Below, piece by piece: positions 26,214-32,951 of a stretch of DNA of 53,384 nt (position 1 is the stretch's first letter; each line of letters starts with the position of its first letter). The stretch is from a virus. The position numbers and the translations under genes are program-made. The stretch spans positions 1 to 53,384 of the IMG/VR virus record IMGVR_UViG_3300042545_002007; one strand, given 5' to 3'. The notes under the pieces were generated by a model. The model was given only the letters and a program-made list of their open reading frames with translations, was not told the DNA's origin and searched no databases.

Positions 26214-26753
26214 ATGAACAATCCAGAAGAATGGTCAGATATTGTAGGACATGAAGGCAGATATGAAATCAAGATGATTGATGAAAGTCCTTATGTCCAA
26301 GTGAGGAGCAAAACAAAATTAAAAATATTAAAACCCTACTTAGATGCTGGCTATCTTTGTTTCAGCCTATATAGGATAAATGGTAATAAATGTAATAGAA
26401 CCCCATTGCATAGAATTGTTGCTAAACAATACATCCCTAATCCTTCCAATAAAGAAACGGTAAATCATAAAAACGCAATAAAGACTGACAATAGGATACA
26501 AAATTTAGAGTGGAATACTTTTGAAGAAAACCATAAACATGCCGTTCAAAATAATCTTTTAGACCTATTTCAATTTGGTGAATCTAGCAAAGTTTACAAG
26601 GGGGCTATAGAGGTTTATAAAAATGGCGAATTGGTAAAAGTACTAAAGGGCAGAACAAACATTGAAAGCGAAGGGTTTTGTAATGTTTCAGTTTATCGTT
26701 GCGTAAATGGGCGGGCAAAGTCACATAAGGGACATACATTTAAAAGAATTTAA
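26214..26753 (+). CDS. NUMOD4/HNH homing endonuclease
   Basis: A 179-residue protein. N-terminal NUMOD4-type segment ('EEWSDIVGHEGRYEI', about residues 4-18), an HNH core ('LHRIVAKQYIPNPSNKETVNHKNAIKTDNRIQNLEW', about 64-99) and a NUMOD1-type C-terminal segment ('AIEVYKNGELVKVLKGRTNI', about 132-151). Freestanding HNH endonucleases of this design are mobile in phage genomes. It lies 13 nt after the lipoprotein gene and is convergent with glf. Confidence 0.88.
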   Translation: MNNPEEWSDIVGHEGRYEIKMIDESPYVQVRSKTKLKILKPYLDAGYLCFSLYRINGNKCNRTPLHRIVAKQYIPNPSNKETVNHKNAIKTDNRIQNLEWNTFEENHKHAVQNNLLDLFQFGESSKVYKGAIEVYKNGELVKVLKGRTNIESEGFCNVSVYRCVNGRAKSHKGHTFKRI

Positions 26754-26754
26754 A

Positions 26755-27744
26755 TTAATTTAATCCTTCTAACTTGACCATCACCTGCTTAATAGCCATC
26801 CACATATCTAAATATTTATAAGTAGCCAATCTTCCCAAGAATAATACATCTTTTTCAGAATCAGCAAGCTCTTTGTATTTTCCGTAAGTTTTAACCCCAT
26901 CTCCAAAGGTAATCGGATAAAAAGGAATATCGCCTTCCTCATAGACTTTTGGAAACTCTCTGGTAATTATAGTAACACCCTTATGATCAGGAGTAAAATA
27001 GCTATGATCATATTTTCTTGTATAGTCATTATACTTTGTATTATCATTAATAACAAAAGTCTCTTGCTTTTTGCTGGTGACGGTATGATTGAAGGTTAAA
27101 GACCGGTAGGGAAGTTGCCCGTATTGATTTCCATAATACTCATCTATCTTTCCAGTATAGATAGTTAAATCGGCTTTGTGTTTTCTCCATTCTGATTGCT
27201 CAACGCCAAGGTTGACCTTTATGCCGTCAAGCATATTATTCATCATGTAGGTGTATCCATTCTTAGGTATACATTGATACTTCTGTCCCTCAAACCAAGT
27301 TGGATCTTCGCAGTCTTTTGTTTTTGGTATTCTTCCAGTAATCGCGGAGGAAATTTTCTCAAATGGAACCCCCCATTGTTTTTCAGAGTAGTCTTTGAAT
27401 AAAAATTCAACAATTTCTTTTTCATTTAATTCTCTACCTATTTGTTGAATAGTTTTTTTACTATAGGGTAGTGATATCTTTCCAAGATAAGTATTGCCAA
27501 CTGGCCTAAGCAGAAAAGGAGTCCATTCAGTATATCTACTCAAAAAAGAGAATACTTCCTCATCATCAGTATGAAATATATGAGGTCCATAATTATGCAA
27601 TAGTACGCCATTTGTACTACTATCATAACAATTGCCGCCAATATGAGGTCGGGATTCAAAAATCTCAACATCATGCCCAGCGCGCTTGGCTATTATAGCA
27701 GCAGTTATTCCAGAAAGCCCACATCCTACGATTTTTACCTTCAT
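26755..27744 (-). CDS. glf: UDP-galactopyranose mutase
   Basis: A 329-residue flavoenzyme matching Glf: FAD-binding 'IVGCGLSGITAA' at residues 4-15, 'FESRPHIGGNCYD' (about 30-42), 'YGPHIFHTDDEEVF' (about 52-65), 'SLPYSKKTI', 'KQWGVPF', and 'YKYLDMWMAI' at the C-terminus. It converts UDP-galactopyranose to UDP-galactofuranose, the donor for galactofuranosyl glycans. It overlaps the upstream methyltransferase by 4 nt. With the glycosyltransferases elsewhere in the window it could supply a virus-directed glycan. Length is slightly below the usual 360-390 residues. Confidence 0.92.
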   Translation of the reverse strand: MKVKIVGCGLSGITAAIIAKRAGHDVEIFESRPHIGGNCYDSSTNGVLLHNYGPHIFHTDDEEVFSFLSRYTEWTPFLLRPVGNTYLGKISLPYSKKTIQQIGRELNEKEIVEFLFKDYSEKQWGVPFEKISSAITGRIPKTKDCEDPTWFEGQKYQCIPKNGYTYMMNNMLDGIKVNLGVEQSEWRKHKADLTIYTGKIDEYYGNQYGQLPYRSLTFNHTVTSKKQETFVINDNTKYNDYTRKYDHSYFTPDHKGVTIITREFPKVYEEGDIPFYPITFGDGVKTYGKYKELADSEKDVLFLGRLATYKYLDMWMAIKQVMVKLEGLN

Positions 27745-28322
27745 GTTTCAAGCGGTACAAATTGCTGCATTAAGGTGAGCCCATGACGAAATGGAAGTGA
27801 TGCGTCATGATCTTCTGATCTTGTATGCAAACATATAGCGCTCCATCCTTGCTCCACTAGCAAATTCACCATTTTTCTTTCAACAGGTTGATGCATTACT
27901 CCTCCAGGATGTAAATTTGTATCATGCAGTGCTAAAATTGTTCTTTTGGTAATCTTGTTATTTTTTACCATATTTGAATGAAACTGCATGGAGGCTTCCA
28001 AATCGTGACAGTCATAAAATAATAAATCGATTTCCCAAGGAATCTCTTCCGATGTAACTAATCTCGCGTCTTTAATAATAGTGGTGTGATTTTCGCTCCA
28101 CTTTGGCGTCGGAAAAATATCAATTCCAATAACGTGTCCACCATCACCAACTGCTTCCAAAAAATTTTTAGCTGAATACCCTGAGTGAGCACCGATTTCA
28201 ACAATGCGTTTCAGTCTCATTACTTTAATTATGCCAAATAATGTTAAAGCTTCATCATCTTGAATCGGACCTACTACATCTTGGTCTGGCAACTGAGTTA
28301 AATGGTTTAAATTATATATCAT
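27741..28322 (-). CDS. class I SAM-dependent methyltransferase-like protein
   Basis: A 193-residue protein with SAM motif I 'VEIGAHSGYSAKNFLEAV' (about residues 36-53), 'HVIGIDIFP' (about 59-67) and an acidic 'LLFYDCHDLE' (about 100-109), as in the Methyltransf_24/O-methyltransferase group. It is the promoter-proximal gene of the minus-strand pair with glf (ATGA overlap) and may methylate a sugar or sugar-bound lipid. Confidence 0.7.
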   Translation of the reverse strand: MIYNLNHLTQLPDQDVVGPIQDDEALTLFGIIKVMRLKRIVEIGAHSGYSAKNFLEAVGDGGHVIGIDIFPTPKWSENHTTIIKDARLVTSEEIPWEIDLLFYDCHDLEASMQFHSNMVKNNKITKRTILALHDTNLHPGGVMHQPVERKMVNLLVEQGWSAICLHTRSEDHDASLPFRHGLTLMQQFVPLET

Positions 28323-29011
28323 ATGTAAATGCGTTTATTGAAGAGGTATATCACCAATTACACATATTATAACGTATAAATCAATTAATTAAAATATATA
28401 ATACAACCGCTTACTATATATATAAAAGATTTTATTTGTATAAATTTAAAAACTTCGCCGCTGTATTATTTTTTATCCACATTTTGCCACAATATAGCCA
28501 CCCTATTTCGATAGGAAAAGCCTACGGAAAACCCTAAGAAAAATACCACAAAATTCAACACCAAAAATACCCCTCTACACTAGGGAAAATAGCACAAAAT
28601 TATAGGGCAAAATAAACACAAATAAAAGAGAGTATAAGTATAGAGAATAATAGAGAATAAACAAGATAATGTTATATACTAATGTAAATAATAAAAATTG
28701 ATTAATAATATTTCGATTTTTATAATTTTATACAATAGTCAAGCAAAAAATACCAAAAATAATTTTATACAAAAGAATATTCTTCTTATCCTACGGCATT
28801 TTCTTCTTTACCTACAGCTAAAAAGCCTTTATAGTGCTAAAGTGGGCGGAACTTTACTGAATAAACCTGAATAAAAATTAATTAAAATAGAAAATTCATG
28901 GCGGCGAATGAACTTTTTCCCTAGGGCCGATACGGCCTCTATACGCAAAACCTCATAAACTCGAATTAAAATTAATTTAAATTAAATAAAAAGAATTAAA
29001 ATTAAAAAAAT
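28323..29011. other. AT-rich divergent intergenic region, candidate replication origin
   Basis: This is a 689-bp gap with no convincing gene, lying between the minus-strand methyltransferase gene and a plus-strand gene. It contains a perfect DnaA-box-like 9-mer TTATCCACA at 28473-28481, long A/T runs, AG-rich repeats (TAGAGAATAATAGAGAATAA), and two GC-rich inverted repeats (TAAAGT/ACTTTA at about 28838-28855 and GGCCG/CGGCC at about 28925-28937). A relic of the TTGACT-attgtataaaa promoter block occurs near 28730 on the minus strand. Confidence 0.4.
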
Positions 29012-29194
29012 ATGTTGAAACCTATATCTTCTTTATACTATACTCTATTAGCTTATCTATTCTATTATCTTGGGGACATTTTTTGGAGAATCCCGGCCGG
29101 CTTTGCCTACCACCTTTATCATAACTGCATGCTTCTCTCAATCAAGTATGATGATCTTGGTGGGAATAAAATTTGGACTAATAAAGAAGACTGA
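29012..29194 (+). CDS. small membrane protein
   Basis: A 60-residue protein with a hydrophobic N-terminal segment (LYYTLLAYLFYYLGDIFWRI, residues 8-27) and a soluble C-terminal half with 'LYHNCMLLSIKYDDLG'. This layout (YYLGD plus LYxxxMxxSxxxD) is common in unnamed small phage membrane proteins. It is the first gene after the candidate origin gap. Confidence 0.6.
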   Translation: MLKPISSLYYTLLAYLFYYLGDIFWRIPAGFAYHLYHNCMLLSIKYDDLGGNKIWTNKED

Positions 29195-29263
29195 GTATAA
29201 TAAATGAGTGTAATGAAGAAGTACAATAAGTTTGAATAAATAAAAATTAATTTAATAGTTCAT

Positions 29264-29348
29264 GGGTCGGTGGCAGAGCGGCCGATTGCAGCAGTTTACT
29301 AAACTGCAGAACCGAAAGGTTCCGAAGGTTCGAATCCTTCCCGGCCTG
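29264..29348 (+). tRNA. tRNA-Ser (ACT)
   Basis: An 85-nt type II tRNA. Acceptor GGGTCGG/CCGGCCT (two wobbles), Ser-like D arm, perfect anticodon stem GCAGT/ACTGC with loop TTACTAA, variable arm GAACC-GAAA-GGTTC, G73. No CCA encoded. The anticodon ACT, with A at position 34, is unusual for a bacterial or phage serine tRNA. Confidence 0.85.
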
Positions 29349-29362
29349 AGTTTATTATATAT

Positions 29363-29448
29363 GGGTGGTTAATCTAGACGGCTCTAGACCTAGTCTTGAA
29401 AACTAGCGGTACCAGGAATGGTATGGAGGTCGGCACTTCAGCCACCCG
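29363..29448 (+). tRNA. tRNA-Ser (TGA)
   Basis: An 86-nt type II tRNA. Acceptor GGGTGGT/GCCACCC, anticodon stem CTAGT/ACTAG with loop CTTGAAA giving TGA, long variable arm (GTACC...GGTAT), G73 as required for Ser. No CCA encoded. It lies 14 nt after the previous tRNA. Confidence 0.9.
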
Positions 29449-29483
29449 ACTCTTCAAGTTGAATATTAGAATAAATAATTTAA

Positions 29484-29915
29484 ATGAAATTAAAAGATGA
29501 AATTTTCAAACTAAAGAAAGAAGGTTATTCTTATAGGGATATTCAAAAAGAATTGAACTGCTCTAAGGGGACCATCTCTTATCATTTGGGAGTGGGTCAA
29601 AAAGATAAAGTGGACAAAAGAAGGATAGATGCAAGAGGCAAGATAACAAGATACATACAAGAATATAAGTCAAGTAAATCTTGCGCAGATTGCAAAGAGA
29701 ATTATCCATATTGGATTTTAGAATTTGATCATTTGGGCAATAAAGAATTTAATATTTCTCAACATAGAATTCATACCATCTCTCTTGATAGGGTAAAAGA
29801 AGAGATTCAAAAATGCGAAGTAGTCTGCAGTAATTGTCACAAGAACAGAACATTCAATAGAAGAATAAAAAACGCCGATAATGTTGGTTTAGAATTCTGT
29901 AATTATCCAGAATAG
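29484..29915 (+). CDS. HNH homing-type endonuclease with N-terminal HTH
   Basis: A 143-residue protein. The N-terminal helix-turn-helix (about residues 14-38, 'YSYRDIQKELNCSKGTISYHL') is followed by a zinc-type HNH core with CxxC pairs ('CADCKENYPYWILEFDHLG', about 70-88, and 'CEVVCSNCHKNRTF', about 112-125). It is a small freestanding endonuclease between two tRNA groups, like the nuclease genes at 25.1 and 44.0 kb. Confidence 0.8.
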   Translation: MKLKDEIFKLKKEGYSYRDIQKELNCSKGTISYHLGVGQKDKVDKRRIDARGKITRYIQEYKSSKSCADCKENYPYWILEFDHLGNKEFNISQHRIHTISLDRVKEEIQKCEVVCSNCHKNRTFNRRIKNADNVGLEFCNYPE

Positions 29916-29923
29916 TAATCCTG

Positions 29924-29957
29924 TATTTGCGAACAAAAAAATCCCAAATAATATAAG
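29924..29957 (+). repeat. tRNA-linker repeat copy 1
   Basis: TATTTGCGAAC, a variable A-rich centre, then CCCAAATAATATAAG. The copy follows the endonuclease gene. Confidence 0.6.
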
Positions 29958-29985
29958 CCGGCCAATTATCTAATATAATAACTTC

Positions 29986-30057
29986 ATGGAAATAATATTC
30001 ATGATCTTATTAGGAGCCATCATAGGACTCTTACCCATTGACAAAATTAATAAATAA
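29986..30057 (+). CDS. tiny single-pass membrane peptide
   Basis: A 23-residue peptide, MEIIFMILLGAIIGLLP... with a short polar tail. It has the same plan as the tiny peptides at 39832, 47194, 49941 and 51953: Met-Glu start, one hydrophobic helix with an LG motif, polar end. Confidence 0.4.
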   Translation: MEIIFMILLGAIIGLLPIDKINK

Positions 30058-30076
30058 GTGTATAGTATATTTACTG

Positions 30077-30107
30077 TATTTGCGAATGATTTTTTGCCAA
30101 ATAAAGC
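30077..30107 (+). repeat. tRNA-linker repeat copy 2
   Basis: TATTTGCGAATGA, T-rich centre, GCCAAATAAA, ending 2 nt before tRNA-Thr. Confidence 0.6.
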
Positions 30108-30109
30108 TC

Positions 30110-30183
30110 GGTCTTTAAGCATTGTGGTGATGCACGACTTTTGTAAAGTTGAGAGCAGAGTTCGATTCTCTGATTGACCTCCA
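30110..30183 (+). tRNA. tRNA-Thr (TGT) with an imperfect acceptor stem
   Basis: A 74-nt type I tRNA. D stem GCAT/ATGC, anticodon stem CGACT/AGTTG with loop TTTGTAA giving TGT, perfect T stem CAGAG/CTCTG, encoded CCA. The acceptor stem GGTCTTT/ATTGACC has two adjacent T-T mismatches (5-68, 6-67), so function may be impaired or the stem may be tolerated. Confidence 0.75.
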
Positions 30184-30184
30184 G

Positions 30185-30218
30185 TATTTGCGAACCATTT
30201 TTTGCCAAATAATATAAG
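30185..30218 (+). repeat. tRNA-linker repeat copy 3
   Basis: TATTTGCGAACCA, T-rich centre, GCCAAATAATATAAG. It begins 1 nt after the tRNA-Thr CCA. Confidence 0.65.
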
Positions 30219-30234
30219 CGCCCGAAAAATTTTT

Positions 30235-30309
30235 GTCTCCATAGTGTAGCGGTTAGCACACTACCCTTTCACGGTGGGAGCATGGGTTCAATCCCCATTG
30301 GAGATGCCA
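30235..30309 (+). tRNA. tRNA-Glu (TTC)
   Basis: A 75-nt type I tRNA. Acceptor GTCTCCA/TGGAGAT, anticodon stem CTACC/GGTGG with loop CTTTCAC giving TTC, G73 and encoded CCA. Confidence 0.93.
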
Positions 30310-30342
30310 TATTTGCGAACGTGAAGTCGCCAAATAAATAAG
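30310..30342 (+). repeat. tRNA-linker repeat copy 4
   Basis: It fills the whole gap between tRNA-Glu and tRNA-Asn: TATTTGCGAACGTGAAGTCG followed by CCAAATAAATAAG. Confidence 0.65.
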
Positions 30343-30343
30343 A

Positions 30344-30418
30344 TCCCAGGTAGCTCAGAGGTAGAGCGGCCCGCTGTTAACGGGTTGGTCGTAAGTTCGA
30401 ATCTTACCCTGGGAGCCA
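30344..30418 (+). tRNA. tRNA-Asn (GTT)
   Basis: A 75-nt type I tRNA. Perfect acceptor TCCCAGG/CCTGGGA, anticodon loop CTGTTAA giving GTT, G73 and encoded CCA. Confidence 0.94.
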
Positions 30419-30522
30419 AATAAAAATTAGTTTAAATTAATTTAATTAAATAACAAGAGATCTAATACTATCTTGTACTATAATAGAATACAATAAAAAA
30501 TAACGAATATAATTTTATTCAT

Positions 30523-30551
30523 TTGACAACATTTGAAAGATGGTATATAGT
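30523..30551 (+). promoter_or_regulatory. sigma70-type promoter for the exported protein gene
   Basis: TTGACA, 17 nt, TATAGT; 7 nt to the ATG at 30559. A leaderless mRNA is predicted. Confidence 0.78.
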
Positions 30552-30558
30552 GTTATAT

Positions 30559-30840
30559 ATGAAAGCATTGACCAAGTCTACAGTAAAACTTCTAGCGGCG
30601 GCGCTACTCGCATCAACGGCAGCGGCTTCAGCAGCCGGAGACTATAGGTATTATGATTATGTTATCGGCGCTGGAAACAGTAAAGGTGACTCATTGGCTT
30701 CGGCAATTCAAAACCTGCCGTACGGAGCAAAGATTGAAAAAGTAAACTTCAATGGATCTGCAAAGCATGAATTTGTAAAAGGAGTAGGATATATTCAAAC
30801 ATCTGGTAGCCATAAATGCAAAGTAGACTATAGTAGATAA
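30559..30840 (+). CDS. small exported protein
   Basis: A 93-residue protein with a clear signal peptide (KSTVKLLAAALLASTAAASAAG), cleaved after an AxA-type site near residue 24. The mature part, about 70 residues, is Gly/Tyr/Lys-rich. The start is placed at ATG 30559 because the longer TTG frame begins inside the -35 box. Its own strong promoter argues for independent, probably early expression. Function unknown. Confidence 0.7.
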   Translation: MKALTKSTVKLLAAALLASTAAASAAGDYRYYDYVIGAGNSKGDSLASAIQNLPYGAKIEKVNFNGSAKHEFVKGVGYIQTSGSHKCKVDYSR

Positions 30841-30848
30841 TAATTAAA

Positions 30849-31469
30849 ATGAAAAAAATTTCTTATTATCATAATAGCATATATAAATTTAATGCTAAGC
30901 CCGAAATGTATGCAGAGGCATTTGAGTTAATCAAATTAACAGATTGGCAAGAGAATAAACTAAACTCTTACTCAAAAATTTATGACCTATACAATCATGA
31001 AGGATTTAAAGATATACATTTGTGGTTTCTTGACTGCATTCAAGAAGCGAAATCAGACATAGCATTCCTAGAAGTAGAAAACCTGGTCATTACTCAGTCA
31101 TGGGCTAATAAATCAACCAAGGGAGAGTCTCACCATTTGCACTCTCATCCTAACTCATTCATGAGCGGAGTATTTTATTTTACCTCCGCGAAACCTGGCG
31201 AAGGAGGAGAAACTGAATTTTTTACCAATAATATTCCGATTTGGTACAAGTCTCCATTTTTATCCCGACATGATGACGTTATTACAGTAAGACCCGAAGC
31301 TGGCGCATTGATACTTTTCCCATCTAATCTTTTGCATAAAGTTCTGGTGCATCAATCAGATACGCCAAGATATACAATAGCATTCAATGTTTTTCCCGAT
31401 GGGCAATGCGGAAATACAAATAGCTTACAATCCTTGAATATAAAAACACAAGGATTCGGCAGCAGGTAA
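30849..31469 (+). CDS. 2OG-Fe(II) oxygenase (TIGR02466-like)
   Basis: A 206-residue protein with 'HHLHSHPNSFMSGVFYF' (about residues 95-111, HxH-type metal site), 'LILFPSNLLHKVLVH' (distal His, about 163) and 'RYTIAFNVFP' (2OG-binding Arg, about 174), the signature of the TIGR02466 putative 2OG-Fe(II) oxygenases often found in marine phages. It follows the exported-protein gene by 8 nt and probably shares its promoter. Substrate unknown. Confidence 0.82.
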   Translation: MKKISYYHNSIYKFNAKPEMYAEAFELIKLTDWQENKLNSYSKIYDLYNHEGFKDIHLWFLDCIQEAKSDIAFLEVENLVITQSWANKSTKGESHHLHSHPNSFMSGVFYFTSAKPGEGGETEFFTNNIPIWYKSPFLSRHDDVITVRPEAGALILFPSNLLHKVLVHQSDTPRYTIAFNVFPDGQCGNTNSLQSLNIKTQGFGSR

Positions 31470-31478
31470 TTTTAATTT

Positions 31479-31603
31479 GGGACCAGCGCCAGGTTCTTTG
31501 GCGACGGTGGGGTGGTTGGTATGGCTCCGTGGTTGTTGCCATATATGGTTCCCACTGTGTTGGGCGGGGTGGTAGCCGTCCCGACCTGGTCCCTTTCTTT
31601 TTG
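31479..31603 (+). ncRNA. GC-rich branched RNA structure with a terminator-like U tail
   Basis: The 8-bp outer arms GGGACCAG (31479-31486) and CTGGTCCC (31586-31593) enclose about 100 nt and are followed by TTTCTTTTT. Inside are CGCCA/TGGCG and TATGGC/GCCATA hairpins and G-rich segments. GC content is far above the flanking DNA. There is no credible reading frame. It could be a very elaborate terminator of the oxygenase transcript or a small stable RNA. Confidence 0.55.
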
Positions 31604-31634
31604 ATTATAACATATAAAGACAAATATAAGTATT

Positions 31635-31715
31635 ATGATTAACAATGCTAATGAAGATGTAGTATATTATATTCTTGGATTAATTTTTTGGATTTGTTTT
31701 CAGTTGTTTCTTTAA
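31635..31715 (+). CDS. tiny membrane peptide
   Basis: A 26-residue peptide with an acidic N-terminus (NNANEDVV) and one hydrophobic segment (YYILGLIFWICFQLFL). It lies in a gap that is otherwise empty. Expression is uncertain. Confidence 0.35.
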   Translation: MINNANEDVVYYILGLIFWICFQLFL

Positions 31716-31757
31716 ATAAATTTCCGTGTAATACATAAAGTTGATTAGATTAATTTT

Positions 31758-32366
31758 ATGGTTACTACTATTGTCTCAAGATACAATGAAGATTTGCTTT
31801 GGCTAGATGGTATATTTACTAATGTAGTAATTTACAATAAGGGATCTGCATTAGATGAACAAGCCTTGTCTCTGAAAGAAGGTAGAGAACTTTATCAGCT
31901 AAAAGTTTATCATCTAGAAAATATTGGAAGAGAAGCTCATACTTATTTACATCACATAGTTAATAACTATAATAATCTTGCTACTTGGAATATATTTCTT
32001 CAAGGTAATCCATTTGATCATTGTCCAGAAGTTATTAGATTGGTGAATGATTTTCCACAATGCGCCGGCGAATTGAATAAATTCTCAGAGGGTTGTTATT
32101 CATTGGCTAATCGAATATTGAAAGAAGATCAATCTTTTCTTTCAGGCTTAGGTGTTTATGCTGAAGACTTACATTATAAAACCTTCAATAGTTCAAAACA
32201 ATATTTCGTTTACGCTTCAGGAGCACAGTACATAGTTCATAAACAAAACATACTGAATAGACCAAGGGAATTTTATATGGATCTTTTGAATTCATATAAT
32301 TGGAATACTCATATGCCATGGAGCATAGAAAGAATATGGCCTGAGATATTCAATATAGATTATTGA
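31758..32366 (+). CDS. DUF3431-like protein
   Basis: A 202-residue protein whose N-terminal half ('VSRYNEDLLWLDGIFTNVVIYNKG', then 'ENIGREAHTYLHHIVNNYNNL' and 'FLQGNPFDHC') matches DUF3431 and the gene at 11887. It is shorter than that relative, lacking its C-terminal 100 residues. A role in glycan or surface modification is likely from context but unproven. It is followed directly by tRNA-linker repeats. Confidence 0.68.
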   Translation: MVTTIVSRYNEDLLWLDGIFTNVVIYNKGSALDEQALSLKEGRELYQLKVYHLENIGREAHTYLHHIVNNYNNLATWNIFLQGNPFDHCPEVIRLVNDFPQCAGELNKFSEGCYSLANRILKEDQSFLSGLGVYAEDLHYKTFNSSKQYFVYASGAQYIVHKQNILNRPREFYMDLLNSYNWNTHMPWSIERIWPEIFNIDY

Positions 32367-32378
32367 AAATGAATGCTG

Positions 32379-32411
32379 TATTTGCGAATGATTTGGCCCG
32401 AAATAATATAG
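32379..32411 (+). repeat. linker repeat copy 5
   Basis: TATTTGCGAATGATT, then CCCGAAATAATATAGG, right after the DUF3431-like gene and far from any tRNA. Confidence 0.55.
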
Positions 32412-32416
32412 GTCAG

Positions 32417-32447
32417 ATTTACGAACTCGAAGTCGCCAAATAATATA
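32417..32447 (+). repeat. linker repeat copy 6
   Basis: ATTTACGAACTCGAAGTCG followed by CCAAATAATATA; nearly identical to copies 4 and 7 in its 3' half. Confidence 0.55.
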
Positions 32448-32450
32448 TGG

Positions 32451-32481
32451 TATTTGCGAACGCGAAGTCGCCAAATAATAT
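32451..32481 (+). repeat. linker repeat copy 7
   Basis: TATTTGCGAACGCGAAGTCG followed by CCAAATAATAT; tandem with copy 6. Confidence 0.6.
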
Positions 32482-32563
32482 GTATATGGATACGCCCGAT
32501 CCGGCGCACGATCATCCGCCCAATCGCCCACCAGCCTGTGCGCACATTTATACGTATACGTAA
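32480..32563 (+). CDS. possible tiny His/Pro-rich peptide
   Basis: A 27-residue frame (MYMDTPDPAHDHPPNRPP...) of much higher GC than its surroundings, starting at the edge of linker repeat 7. There is no promoter or homologue to support it; it may be non-coding GC-rich DNA. Confidence 0.25.
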   Translation: MYMDTPDPAHDHPPNRPPACAHIYTYT

Positions 32564-32623
32564 GTCCCTGATTCTCAATGGTTTACGAAACCCCAACTTA
32601 CAACAATTAATTCAAATTTAATT

Positions 32624-32701
32624 ATGGGTAACGCTAGCACACAAGTCGTTCGATCTACGGACGTTCCGTATCCCATATGGGAGAATAAAGAAAAACCATA
32701 G
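32624..32701 (+). CDS. possible 25-residue peptide
   Basis: A frame MGNASTQVVRSTDVPYPIW... preceded by the A/T-rich ATTTAATT leader that precedes many genes here. The N-terminal MGNAST and a PYPIW motif are notable but no family is recognised. Confidence 0.35.
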   Translation: MGNASTQVVRSTDVPYPIWENKEKP

Positions 32702-32787
32702 GAGGTTTAATAAAAAAAGATTAATAGGATTTTGTAGAATGATGTAAGTATAGTATATTATAGGATAAATTATTGACTTGATTTTTT

Positions 32788-32857
32788 AAGTTGTTGATTA
32801 TCAGCATTTTAGGGGCCCGTCCGGCCCGCAAGTCCTTGAACGATAGCAACTTACGCG
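32788..32857 (+). repeat. GC-palindrome intergenic element E1
   Basis: Plus orientation, upstream of rIIA: AAGTTGTTGA arm, core GGGGCCCGTCCGGCCCGCAAG, and CAACTTACG arm. Confidence 0.75.
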
Positions 32858-32892
32858 AGCAAAAGATTCTAAAACTTTTTTAAGAAAATCCC

Positions 32893-32921
32893 TTGACCTC
32901 GATATAAAAAACCTGCATATT
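32893..32921 (+). promoter_or_regulatory. sigma70-type promoter for rIIA
   Basis: TTGACC, 17 nt, CATATT, followed by a leader of about 25 nt made of CAACCAACC-type repeats before the ATG at 32952. Confidence 0.75.
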
Positions 32922-32951
32922 AGAGACTCAACCAACCAACCAAACCAAACC

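Noticed and set aside
29970-30259. Minus-strand frames across the tRNA-Thr/Glu region
   Set aside because: They run through tRNA genes and linker repeats and have no promoter or family.
29924-32481. CRISPR array
   Set aside because: The linker repeats are separated by whole tRNAs or long irregular gaps, not by similar-sized unique spacers, and no cas gene is present.
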